Positions 1-6,162 of a stretch of DNA of 30,259 nucleotides are shown piece after piece. Positions within the stretch are counted from its first letter, which is position 1. Each line of letters starts with the position of its first letter. Position numbers and translations under genes: made by a program. The notes beneath the pieces are model-generated. The model was not told where the DNA came from and did not search any database. It was given only the letters and a program-made list of their open reading frames with translations. The stretch is taken from contig DLZQ01000050.1 in NCBI GenBank assembly GCA_003447295.1, positions 45,319 to 75,577 on the forward strand. The letters run 5' to 3'. This DNA is from Lachnospiraceae bacterium. Lineage in GTDB: Bacteria; Bacillota; Clostridia; Lachnospirales; Lachnospiraceae.

Positions 1-25
1 TGTGAGTTTCCGTATAAATCAAGGG

Positions 26-384
26 TAATGGGAACTTCTGAACCCTTAAAACCCCTTAAAGCCCCTTACATGGCGAGAAATCCCGTGAAATGGGGTTTTT
101 TTAGGCTTAAAGGTCAGGAAATACCCTTAAAAATCTAATGGGAACTAAATGGGAACCTGAAAAGGAAAAGTGGGGGTTGAAAGGCAGAAATACCGGGATA
201 AATAGCTGTGAAAAGTGTGGGTTTTAAAACATTTAAAAGTCTTTTAAATGTAGTTTGTAAAAGTGCTTGAAAGTATTGATTTTGCGTGGGTTTAGGCTTT
301 CAAAAGGGTTTTAAAAGGTGCGTTTAAAAAGGCAAATTTAAAAGCAATTAAAAGAGCCAGTTAATGGGAACCGGTAATGGGAAC
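26..384. repeat. AATGGGAAC direct repeats, probable transposase-binding left end
   Basis: The nonamer AATGGGAAC occurs five times in the same orientation, at 27-35, 137-145, 148-156, 363-371 and 376-384. Four copies are preceded by T; the third is preceded by A. The second and third copies are 11 bp apart and the fourth and fifth 13 bp apart, so they form two close pairs about 220 bp apart, with a single copy nearer the window edge. No gene covers this stretch. In phage Mu the left end carries three spaced MuA sites of about 22 bp, each contacted by two DNA-binding subdomains. A 22-bp pair of half-sites next to an early region with a MuA-like transposase fits that pattern. The assignment is inference. 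Confidence 0.6.
222..345. repeat. TTTAAA-rich non-coding stretch with inverted repeat
   Basis: This stretch of the left end has at least six TTTAAA cores, among them TTTTAAAA at 222-229 and 309-316. It also has a perfect 9-bp inverted repeat, CATTTAAAA at 230-238 and TTTTAAATG at 242-250, with a 3-nt spacer. No open frame with a ribosome site is present. It may be a bending or protein-binding segment of the phage end. The same word recurs before and in the start of the terminase gene and in the hairpin at 16001-16033. Confidence 0.4.
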
Positions 385-385
385 T

Positions 386-436
386 AAAAAAGAGCAGTTT
401 CAGGAGCGTGGCAGAACGTCTGAAAGTGCTCTTTTT
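386..436 (-). terminator. bidirectional intrinsic terminator ending the leftward immunity transcript
   Basis: AGAGCA (391-396) pairs with TGCTCT (427-432), and after one G/G mismatch TTTCAG (398-403) pairs with CTGAAA (420-425). An inner CGT/ACG helix (407-409 with 416-418) closes the loop. A-run 386-391 becomes a T-run on the minus strand, and T-run 432-436 follows on the plus strand, so the element can terminate in both directions. It lies about 60 bp past the stop codon of the leftward gene at 496-834. Confidence 0.8.
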
Positions 437-490
437 CTATGCCTTAAAGCATAGTGGTAAATGCAATTACAACATATCACACAATTGCAT
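437..490. repeat. two further inverted repeats past the leftward operon
   Basis: CTATGC (437-442) and GCATAG (449-454) form a 6-bp hairpin with loop CTTAAA. ATGCAATT (461-468) and AATTGCAT (483-490) form a perfect 8-bp inverted repeat with a 14-nt spacer. Both lie between the stop codon of the leftward gene and its terminator, so they would fold in the 3' untranslated end of that mRNA. Confidence 0.5.
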
Positions 491-495
491 GATGG

Positions 496-834
496 TCAAT
501 TTGAATTATTTAGGTATTTTTGTTTCCATTCTTCAAACTTAGGATTGTTTTGCAAAGGATTTTCTCCGTTACGCTCTTTAAACAAGTCAATCTTACTTTT
601 TGCAACGATTGTGCATCTGCAACCAGGATGCATCGGAGGTAGATTTATTCCTACCTTTGCATCTTTCAAGGGAAAGGATTTTCCGTTGAGGGAGTTGCAC
701 ACATCACAGCCATTGCTAAGAAAAGTGTATTCTTCGATACCAGCTTTGCGGTAGCAAGAAAGCTCTTGCTGGATAGATAAGTAACTATGTTCTTTCTTTA
801 ATTTTCTCTTTAGTAAAAAATAATCAATACTCAT
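496..834 (-). CDS. stand-alone MuF-type zinc domain protein in the repressor operon
   Basis: The 112-residue protein consists mainly of the C-terminal zinc domain of MuF/SPP1 gp7 minor head proteins (PF04233 family). Visible putative metal ligands are C43-x2-C46 and the H69-P-G-C72-R-C74 motif. By hand alignment residues 18-111 match the same part of the full-length MuF protein encoded at 14312-15760 in about 60 of 94 positions. The copy ends just where the toxin domain begins in the full-length protein. Its first 17 residues are unrelated to MuF. A GGAGG site stands 7 nt before the ATG, so it is a translated gene and not a mere remnant. It is the second gene of the leftward repressor unit, a place where many phages and ICEs carry an ImmA-type protease. 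Role unknown; immunity or interference with incoming MuF proteins is a guess. Confidence 0.75.
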   Translation of the reverse strand: MSIDYFLLKRKLKKEHSYLSIQQELSCYRKAGIEEYTFLSNGCDVCNSLNGKSFPLKDAKVGINLPPMHPGCRCTIVAKSKIDLFKERNGENPLQNNPKFEEWKQKYLNNSN

Positions 835-885
835 ATATTTCCTCCGACTATTTTGGATAGAAGTAAAAAATGTTTCCGGCTCTTT

Positions 886-1233
886 TTATACGATATTTTT
901 TCTGGAGTTATTGGAAGATGCAATACGGTCTAATTCCTCATAGATAATTGTATGAACGCGGTGTTGTCCGCGTCTATCTAATTGACAATATGTATCCACT
1001 AGCTCCTGCTGATCCTTGTCGAGCAAAGAATTTGCTTCATGTCCGGTAAAAAGATATTCGATAGATACGTTGAAAAATTCGGAAATCCCAATTATATATT
1101 TGGAAGAAGGAAAACTGCCTTCGTTCTTCCAGCCGCTTATGCTACTTGGATTGACTTTTATGAAATCTCCCAGTTCTTTTGCAGTTTTCCCTTGTTTATC
1201 TAATAAAAAGAATATTCTCTCGTTTATCTCCAT
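886..1233 (-). CDS. XRE-family (cI-like) phage repressor
   Basis: The protein starts with an XRE helix-turn-helix (roughly residues 1-60; key stretch KTAKELGDFIKVNPSSISGW). A short helical C-terminal part follows, with no visible peptidase domain, so it is a small repressor of about 115 residues, not a LexA-like one. I chose the ATG at 1233 because a GGAG site lies 9 nt before it. An ATG five codons upstream at 1248 has no ribosome site. It is transcribed away from the early operon, and the 172-bp divergent region holds operator-like repeats and a consensus promoter. It should bind there and keep the lysogenic state. About 50 bp separate it from the downstream MuF-domain gene, which is probably in the same transcript. 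Confidence 0.85.
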   Translation of the reverse strand: MEINERIFFLLDKQGKTAKELGDFIKVNPSSISGWKNEGSFPSSKYIIGISEFFNVSIEYLFTGHEANSLLDKDQQELVDTYCQLDRRGQHRVHTIIYEELDRIASSNNSRKNIV

Positions 1234-1272
1234 AAAAACGTACTCCATTCACTATAAAATTCGGAAAACCCA

Positions 1273-1301
1273 TTGACAATTCGGAATACCAAATTTATAA
1301 T
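1273..1301 (+). promoter_or_regulatory. early rightward promoter with perfect consensus boxes
   Basis: TTGACA (1273-1278) and TATAAT (1296-1301) match the housekeeping sigma consensus exactly and are separated by the ideal 17 bp. The promoter points at the early operon starting at 1421, giving a leader of about 110 nt. An operator-like repeat fills part of the spacer. Confidence 0.85.
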
Positions 1302-1327
1302 AGGGTTGTACCAATAATACAAGATAG

Positions 1328-1333
1328 ATTATA
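1328..1333 (-). promoter_or_regulatory. possible -10 box of the leftward repressor promoter
   Basis: On the minus strand this reads TATAAT. I see no good -35 box at the matching distance, so the promoter would be weak or need an activator. A start here would give the repressor mRNA a leader of roughly 90 nt. Confidence 0.35.
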
Positions 1334-1420
1334 TCACGAAATTCGATAACTGAATAGGTTATTTTGTAACACTGGTACAGAAGAATATAACGAATAACGC
1401 TAAAGGAGGGCGAGTGGAAG

Positions 1421-1651
1421 TTGAAAAATAACAAAGTAAGGAATCTCGCTGAATTCAGACGGTGGGTAAAGATACGGTTGGTGGAGAAAGAGATCTCCCA
1501 GAACGAGCTGGCAAGGCAGATGGGCATCCCACACGCAAGAATTAGCGAAGCAACACACGGAAAGCAGTCCGGAAACAAATACATCATTCCTATTATTGAG
1601 GAACTGGATGGAGATGTGGATGATTTTAAAGAGTTTTTAAAAGCCATTTAA
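1421..1651 (+). CDS. small helix-turn-helix protein, Cro/Ner-like
   Basis: The 76-residue protein is almost entirely one XRE-type helix-turn-helix; the recognition part reads ISQNELARQMGIPHARISEA. It is the first gene of the rightward early operon and faces the repressor gene across the control region, the usual position of Cro in lambdoid phages and Ner in Mu. Its expected job is to shut down the repressor promoter and tune early transcription. The start is a TTG about 11 nt after a GGAGGG site; no in-frame ATG fits better, so the exact start is slightly uncertain. Whether it binds the same operators as the repressor cannot be read from the sequence. Confidence 0.75.
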   Translation: MKNNKVRNLAEFRRWVKIRLVEKEISQNELARQMGIPHARISEATHGKQSGNKYIIPIIEELDGDVDDFKEFLKAI

Positions 1652-1661
1652 GGAGGAGCGT

Positions 1662-2123
1662 ATGAAAATGAATAAAGAGCAGTTTTTAAAAACGGAGTTC
1701 GGAGGGGAACTGGAAAGCACAATTACCGCATGGGATGATGCACTGAGCAGAAATAGAGAGGATAAGGAAGTATTGAGAACACTGGCATGGTGTCAGGCAC
1801 AGTGGGAAGTTTACCAGATGGCGATCAAACACTTTTATGGAGTGGAATATCACTTTACCAGAACGGATGAGTATTACGGTTTGTGTACCGAGGATGAGAG
1901 CGATTGGCTGATGAGAGTGAAGCGTGTGAAGCTCTTTCAAATGGAAACAGTGTTTTCAAGGCAGCGAGTAACTCGCAGAGGAATCAGAATTGATGGAGTG
2001 GAGTATTGGGATGATGATTTTGTACATCTCAATCTTGGGAAAACAGTAATTGCGGAGTGTACACCTTGGCTCATTAGGGTGTACACGGAGGCAGGAACTC
2101 CACTCCATATATTCCGAAGATAA
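1662..2123 (+). CDS. early protein carrying a copy of the Mu transposase C-terminal barrel
   Basis: The protein has 153 residues and starts 5 nt after a GGAGGA-type ribosome site. The N-terminal two thirds (about 1-95) is helical, with WCQAQWEVYQMAIKHFYG at 43-60; I do not recognise a named family. Residues about 100-150 resemble the barrel that follows the catalytic core of the transposase at 2473-4425 (there residues about 487-545). Both contain Q-x-VTRRG, then W-x-DDFVH-L-x-LGK and a final strand pattern. Nineteen nucleotides (2011-2029 and 3992-4010) are identical. In MuA this region binds DNA non-specifically and helps assemble the transpososome. I infer a transposition accessory or regulatory protein; the duplication is seen, the role is not. 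Confidence 0.75.
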   Translation: MKMNKEQFLKTEFGGELESTITAWDDALSRNREDKEVLRTLAWCQAQWEVYQMAIKHFYGVEYHFTRTDEYYGLCTEDESDWLMRVKRVKLFQMETVFSRQRVTRRGIRIDGVEYWDDDFVHLNLGKTVIAECTPWLIRVYTEAGTPLHIFRR

Positions 2124-2124
2124 A

Positions 2125-2340
2125 TCACTTCCTGCATTTTTCAGTATATGCTTCGTTTTCGAGGGCTTCTTGAATGAGGCAATCAATACGTGCAGATACG
2201 ATTTCATCAAAGCGATTTAGTATTGCTTGATGGGCAGCAGGGTCTGAATTGTTCAGATATGACAATATAGCCTGAGCAAGAGGTTCTTGGGCATAGAGTT
2301 TTTCTGAAACGGATTCCTTCAATGCTTCAATATCGGTCAT
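2125..2340 (-). CDS. small hypothetical protein transcribed against the early operon
   Basis: The gene encodes 71 acidic, helical residues with no family I recognise. I chose the ATG at 2340 because a strong AGGAGG lies 8 nt upstream; a GTG at 2349 has no ribosome site. A TATAAT box on the minus strand at 2370-2365 would give a leader of about 20 nt, although the -35 region is poor. Its stop codon is one base from that of the preceding rightward gene, so the two meet tail to tail with no terminator between them. The good ribosome site and the -10 box argue for a real gene despite the opposite strand. It could be expressed in the lysogen, or its transcript could oppose early readthrough. Confidence 0.6.
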   Translation of the reverse strand: MTDIEALKESVSEKLYAQEPLAQAILSYLNNSDPAAHQAILNRFDEIVSARIDCLIQEALENEAYTEKCRK

Positions 2341-2364
2341 GGCAAACACCTCCTTTCTACGGAG

Positions 2365-2370
2365 ATTATA
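2365..2370 (-). promoter_or_regulatory. possible -10 box for the antisense small gene
   Basis: The minus strand reads TATAAT here, about 25 nt before the chosen start codon at 2340. The -35 region 17 bp further is only a weak match, so strength is uncertain. Confidence 0.35.
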
Positions 2371-2399
2371 CCGGAAAAATTGAAAAGCGAACAGTCGAA

Positions 2400-2458
2400 A
2401 CGGAGCACCGGCTCCGTCATGCAGGGATAGCCTCCTGCATCTGATGATGACAGGCTAT
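2400..2458 (+). promoter_or_regulatory. structured leader of the transposase gene (hairpin plus H-type pseudoknot)
   Basis: ACGGAGC (2400-2406) and GCTCCGT (2411-2417) form a 7-bp hairpin with loop ACCG. ATGCAGGG (2419-2426) pairs with TCCTGCAT (2433-2440), with one G-U pair. Its loop ATAGCC (2427-2432) is complementary to GGCTAT (2453-2458), making an H-type pseudoknot or, if refolded, an alternative helix ATAGCCT/AGGCTAT. The downstream arm ends just before the ribosome site (GGTGGTGA) of the transposase. A role in translational control of the transposase is inferred. It does not match a riboswitch consensus I know. Confidence 0.55.
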
Positions 2459-2472
2459 AAGGTGGTGATGAG

Positions 2473-4425
2473 ATGGGACAGATGCTAACCGCAAAGCAGG
2501 TGGCAGAGGTCAAAGGATGCAGTGGCAGATACATTAAAAGGTTAATTCAAGAAGGTAAGCTTCAGGCACAGGAAGTCCTGAATGATAAAAACAGAAAGAC
2601 CTATCTGGTACCGCTGGAGGCTCTGGATGAGGAGCTGCAGCAGAAATGGTATCAGATGAATCTAGAGAACCCGTCGGAGGAGATAAGCACTCCGGAGCCG
2701 GTACCGGATAAAAAGGCGGTAGACCATTTCTCGGAAAGCGAAAGGCAGGAGATTGATTTTTGGATCAGCCTTGTGGAGCAGTGGCAGCAATACCGGATGA
2801 AGCCGGGAGTTACCTGCAAAGCAGATGTTGATAAGAAATTTGTTACTTTATGTGGACTGGAATATCCGGACAAAGAGATTTCTGTTGATATCCTGTACCG
2901 GAAGTGGAAAGCGGTTAAAGAAAATGATTTAGACGGTCTCATTGACAAGAGGGGCAAATGGAAAAAGGGAACCAGCAGCATTGATGATACGATATGGCAG
3001 GCGTTTCTGTATTTCTACCTTGATGAGAGCCAGCATCCGATCCAGAAGTGCCTGGACTACACCAAAATGTGGGCTCAGGAAAAAAGACCGGATTTATACA
3101 CCGACATTCCAAGCTATTCCGCTTTTTACCGCAGACTCAACAACGAGGTGCCGGAAGGTGTCAAGGTGCTGGGACGTGAGGGACATAAAGCCTACAATGA
3201 CCGCTGCGCTCCGTTTATCCGAAGACTTTATGAGGATATCGAAAGCAATGAGTGGTGGATTGCTGATAACCATACCTTTGATGTCATGGTAAAGGACAAG
3301 AATGGAAACATCCACAGACCTTATTTGACAGCATTTCTGGATGCACGAAGCGGTATTTTTACCGGATTCCATATTACATACAATCCCTGCTCCGAGGCTA
3401 CACTGATAGCACTGCGGAAGGGAATCCTCAAATATGGCATACCGGATAACATCTACGTGGATAATGGTCGAGAGTTCCTGACCTTCGATATCGGAGGCTT
3501 GGGACACCGTAAGAAGAAACCAAAGGATGGCGAGGAGAAATTTGAGCCACCGGGAGTATTCAAGAGACTTGGCATTAACATGACAAATGCGATTGTCCGG
3601 AATGCGAAGGCAAAAATCATCGAGAGACGGTTTGAGGATGTTAAAAATGACCTTTCAAGGCTTTTTAATACCTACACCGGAGGAAGTGTGGTGGAGAAGC
3701 CGGAACGATTGAAATTCGTACTGAAGAAAGACCAGATTTATACGGATGAGGAATTCGAGGAGTATGTGACAGCGGTTCTGGAGTGGTATTTCAACATGGA
3801 AGCCTACAACGGAGCTGTGGAAGCCGACAAGGGAAAATGCAAGATGGATGTTTTCAACGAGCATCTGAAACGGAAACGTGTGGCATCGGCTGAGGAGCTT
3901 AACCTCATGCTGATGAGAAGCACCAGACCGCAGCAGGTTACAAGGCGAGGAGTTCACTTGGATATTGGAGGTGGACGCATCGACTTCTGGAATGATGATT
4001 TTGTACATCTGATGCTCGGAAAGAAAGTTTACTTCCGTTATGATCCGGAGAATTTAAGCGAGGTCAGAATTTACGATCTGGAAGACCGTTACATTATGTC
4101 AGTACCTGCAGACAATACCGCAGTTCTTTCCTACAATGCCAGCAAGGATGATGTCAAGGCAGCGATGGCGAAGACCAGAAGGCTGGAGCGTATCGCAAGG
4201 GAATACAAGGAAAACGCTATTCTGGCAGATGTGGACAAGATTACTGCAATGGAGCTTGTGCTTAAGCAAGCCGAGCGAAACAAAGCGAACTATCAGGGCA
4301 AACCGAATCCATCCCTGCTTGAGGTTCAGAGGGCAGACGAAGAACCAGTATTCAAGAAAGTGGTTGGCGGTGCAGACCTTGATGTAATGAATAGAAATGC
4401 AGCCATAAGGCGAGGAGGTAAATGA
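2473..4425 (+). CDS. Mu-like DDE transposase (MuA homologue)
   Basis: This 650-residue protein is the phage transposase, which inserts the genome into host DNA and replicates it by transposition. The N-terminus is a winged helix-turn-helix (AKQVAEVKGCSGRYIKRLI, about 7-25). The integrase-like catalytic core spans about 250-400, with D265 in WWIADNHTFDV, D330 in IYVDNGREF and E384 in AKIIERRFEDVK. This spacing is close to that of MuA. A C-terminal beta-barrel follows (about 487-545), then a charged helical tail likely to contact the ATPase partner. Length is close to MuA's 663 residues. The ATG follows GGTGGTGA, and the gene overlaps the start of the ATPase gene. Its barrel is duplicated in the protein at 1662-2123. 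The AATGGGAAC repeats at the left end are its probable targets. Confidence 0.95.
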   Translation: MGQMLTAKQVAEVKGCSGRYIKRLIQEGKLQAQEVLNDKNRKTYLVPLEALDEELQQKWYQMNLENPSEEISTPEPVPDKKAVDHFSESERQEIDFWISLVEQWQQYRMKPGVTCKADVDKKFVTLCGLEYPDKEISVDILYRKWKAVKENDLDGLIDKRGKWKKGTSSIDDTIWQAFLYFYLDESQHPIQKCLDYTKMWAQEKRPDLYTDIPSYSAFYRRLNNEVPEGVKVLGREGHKAYNDRCAPFIRRLYEDIESNEWWIADNHTFDVMVKDKNGNIHRPYLTAFLDARSGIFTGFHITYNPCSEATLIALRKGILKYGIPDNIYVDNGREFLTFDIGGLGHRKKKPKDGEEKFEPPGVFKRLGINMTNAIVRNAKAKIIERRFEDVKNDLSRLFNTYTGGSVVEKPERLKFVLKKDQIYTDEEFEEYVTAVLEWYFNMEAYNGAVEADKGKCKMDVFNEHLKRKRVASAEELNLMLMRSTRPQQVTRRGVHLDIGGGRIDFWNDDFVHLMLGKKVYFRYDPENLSEVRIYDLEDRYIMSVPADNTAVLSYNASKDDVKAAMAKTRRLERIAREYKENAILADVDKITAMELVLKQAERNKANYQGKPNPSLLEVQRADEEPVFKKVVGGADLDVMNRNAAIRRGGK

Positions 4426-5390
4426 TGAGTAAACAGTACAACACAAAGCTTCAGGAGAGATTAGAGAAGTTCCTGAAGGACGAAAATTTGAGTCAGGCAA
4501 AGGCAGCCCCGATTCTTGGAATCAGTCAGGCAGCACTCAGCCAGTACCGCAGAAGTATGTACGATAAGGGCGATATTGAAGCGGTGGAAAATAAGCTGAA
4601 GGAGTTCTTTCAGATTCAGGAAGAGAAAACACAGAATGCGCAGAAAGCGGAACCTTTCAGAACCAAGACTTCAGCCGGGTACATACCGACAACCATTTCC
4701 GAGGAAGCGTACAAGCTGATCCGGTACTGCCAGCTGGAGAAGGGAATTGTAGTTATTGATGGGGATGCCGGGATCGGAAAGACGAAAGCAGCAGCCAAGT
4801 TCCTGCAGGACAATCCTTCAACAACAGTTTATGTGAAAGCAACACCGAGTACCGGCTCAACAAGAAGCCTTTTAAAGATGATTGCAAAGACATTAAAACT
4901 CCCTGAAAACCAGCGCACCGAGGATTTATCGGTATCCATTCAGGAGAAGCTCAGAGAGACTGATAAGGTTATCATTATCGATGAAGCACAGAATCTTAAA
5001 TTCCTCACTCTGGAAGAAATCAGAGGGTGGGTAGATGAAGATATATTTACCGGAAAGCCGGGTATTGGAATCGTACTCATCGGAAATGTGGAAGTCTACA
5101 ATAAGATGCTCGGAAAGCAGGAAGCAATTTTCGCCCAGCAGTTCAACCGCACGAAGCTCCATGGAAGGTACCGCACATCGGATATCCAGAGAGAAGACGT
5201 TGTCAAATTCTTCCCGGTGTTGGAAGAGAAGGGAATGCAGAAAGAGATTGACTACCTTCTGAGCATCAGCCACAGCAAATGGGGAATTCGTGGAATGGTG
5301 AGTGTGTTCAATAACGCAGTCAACAACGAGGATATTTCCTTTGAGGGGCTGGAAAAAATGGCAAATACAATGGGAATCCGCTTCATATAG
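4422..5390 (+). CDS. MuB-like AAA+ ATPase, transposition target selector
   Basis: The 322-residue protein begins with a helix-turn-helix (about 15-60; QAKAAPILGISQAALSQYRR), as MuB does, and continues with an AAA ATPase domain. The Walker A loop is GDAGIGKT at 114-121 and Walker B is KVIIIDEAQ, with D187 and E188. A sensor-like LIGN follows in the strand IVLIGNVEVY. MuB forms ATP-dependent filaments on target DNA, activates the transposase and gives target immunity; this protein should do the same. The ATG overlaps the transposase stop codon (ATGA), so the two are translationally coupled, as in Mu. A second ATG at 4425 is also possible. Confidence 0.93.
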   Translation: MMSKQYNTKLQERLEKFLKDENLSQAKAAPILGISQAALSQYRRSMYDKGDIEAVENKLKEFFQIQEEKTQNAQKAEPFRTKTSAGYIPTTISEEAYKLIRYCQLEKGIVVIDGDAGIGKTKAAAKFLQDNPSTTVYVKATPSTGSTRSLLKMIAKTLKLPENQRTEDLSVSIQEKLRETDKVIIIDEAQNLKFLTLEEIRGWVDEDIFTGKPGIGIVLIGNVEVYNKMLGKQEAIFAQQFNRTKLHGRYRTSDIQREDVVKFFPVLEEKGMQKEIDYLLSISHSKWGIRGMVSVFNNAVNNEDISFEGLEKMANTMGIRFI

Positions 5391-5401
5391 GAGGGCAGGA
5401 C

Positions 5402-5485
5402 ATGGAAAAGTGTTATATCGTGACTGTGATATGCCTGACGCTGATTGTACTGGCATATATCGGGAATAAAAAGGACAAGAAGTAA
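5402..5485 (+). CDS. 27-residue single-pass membrane micropeptide
   Basis: The reading frame encodes M-E-K-C, a hydrophobic stretch of about 17 residues (YIVTVICLTLIVLAYIG) and a basic tail (NKKDKK). This is a minimal membrane-spanning peptide with a positive C-terminus. A GGAGG ribosome site stands 8-9 nt before the ATG, and the gene fits neatly between the ATPase gene and the next membrane-protein gene. No family is recognisable at this length. A small membrane effector on the host envelope is possible but unproven. Confidence 0.6.
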   Translation: MEKCYIVTVICLTLIVLAYIGNKKDKK

Positions 5486-5508
5486 GAGAAAACGGAGGTA
5501 AATGCAAA

Positions 5509-5808
5509 ATGAAGAACCCTAAAGAAAGAAGTACCGCAATTTTGGTCGGTGTAGCTGCTGGTGCAATCTTGATGGCACTTATGTTTATGATTGTATTCGG
5601 CTTGCATACTGGAATAGCCGGGGTGGTACTGGTACTGCTGATTGTTGCAGTATCTGCAATATCAGGATGGTTAATAGGATGGAATCAGCGTATCCAGAGG
5701 AGTAACTATTACTCATACATGAAAGGGTACCGTGAGGGATTGAAAAAGAAAACGCTGATCATTAGGCATCCGGTATGCGAATGCAAATTCACGTTTCCGG
5801 ATAGATAA
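5509..5808 (+). CDS. small membrane protein with two transmembrane helices
   Basis: The 99-residue protein has a short basic N-terminus (MKNPKERST). Two hydrophobic helices follow, at about 9-32 (AILVGVAAGAILMALMFMIV) and 35-58, and then a basic soluble tail with two cysteines near the end (CEC). The ribosome site is GGAGGT, 9 nt before the ATG. It lies between the transposition genes and the cluster of small early proteins, directly after the membrane micropeptide. Mu carries host-takeover genes in this region, but I see no link to a named family and cannot assign a function. Confidence 0.7.
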   Translation: MKNPKERSTAILVGVAAGAILMALMFMIVFGLHTGIAGVVLVLLIVAVSAISGWLIGWNQRIQRSNYYSYMKGYREGLKKKTLIIRHPVCECKFTFPDR

Positions 5809-5817
5809 CAATGTGCC

Positions 5818-5886
5818 GGGGCTTATGCCCCAGCCTTAATGCAGCCACTGAATGGTGATGGTCACAAGCCCATGAAATGCAGAGTG
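5818..5886 (+). ncRNA. structured 50-nt leader repeat, copy 1
   Basis: A hairpin GGGGC-TTAT-GCCCC (5818-5831) is followed by a 50-nt sequence (5837-5886) repeated at 6967-7016 with 47 of 50 bases identical. Inside it CACT (5846-5849) pairs with GGTG (5854-5857). In copy 2 this becomes CACC/GGTG with a different loop, so pairing is kept. ATGG (5858-5861) can pair with CCAT (5870-5873); GTGA/TCAC is an alternative. It lies in the 5' leader of the zinc-ribbon gene at 5918. There is no T-run, so it is not a terminator. It may be a cis-regulatory RNA; I do not recognise the class. Confidence 0.6.
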
Positions 5887-5917
5887 AGGCAAAACTGAAT
5901 AAAAGGAGGATTCAGGC

Positions 5918-6145
5918 ATGGTGGTATGTCCTAAGTGCCGGAAACCATACACTGGACGTCCGGCATTGTCGAGGGTGGATAATAAAACGGATATCTGCCC
6001 GGATTGCGGTATGAGAGAAGCTATTGAGAGTATACCGGGGATGAATGACAGAAAGAGAATTGATCCGGCAGAACGCACAAGAAGGTTGGTACAATCCACC
6101 GGAAACCGATGGGCGATGGAAAATTTCAATGCAACACACAGTTGA
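5918..6145 (+). CDS. small zinc-ribbon protein
   Basis: The 75-residue protein has two CPxC-type knuckles, C-P-K-C at 4-7 and C-P-D-C at about 27-30. They are separated by a short loop with PALSR and DNKT, forming a rubredoxin-like zinc ribbon. A basic helical tail follows (NDRKRIDPAERTRRL). Similar proteins are common in Firmicutes phages and are usually left without a function; nucleic-acid or protein binding is likely. An AGGAGG site lies about 8 nt before the ATG, and the structured leader repeat lies directly upstream. Confidence 0.75.
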   Translation: MVVCPKCRKPYTGRPALSRVDNKTDICPDCGMREAIESIPGMNDRKRIDPAERTRRLVQSTGNRWAMENFNATHS

Positions 6146-6162
6146 GGTCGGGAGGTGATGAG

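Larger units (their letters stand above)
1258..1350. promoter_or_regulatory. operator-like AATTCG repeats in the divergent control region
   Basis: AATTCGGAAAACC (1258-1270) and AATTCGGAATACC (1278-1290) differ at one base and are exactly 20 bp apart, close to two helical turns. A third, weaker copy, AATTCGATAAC (1340-1350), lies 62 bp further and overlaps the palindrome CGAAATTCG. The second copy sits inside the spacer of the rightward promoter, where a bound repressor would block polymerase. Binding by the adjacent XRE proteins is inferred. Confidence 0.6.

Noticed and set aside
1..2. First bases TG as the exact phage end
   Set aside because: They fit Mu-type ends, but no host sequence, target duplication or right end is visible, so the junction cannot be claimed.
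1252..1647. Open frame on the minus strand across the control region
   Set aside because: It covers the promoter and the Cro-like gene and has no ribosome site.
2400..2458. Known riboswitch such as preQ1 before the transposase
   Set aside because: An H-type pseudoknot is possible, but the conserved bases of that class are absent and a transposase is not a fitting target.
5818..5831. Terminator at the GGGGC hairpin
   Set aside because: No T-run follows here or at the second copy (6948-6964), so I treat it as part of the structured leader.
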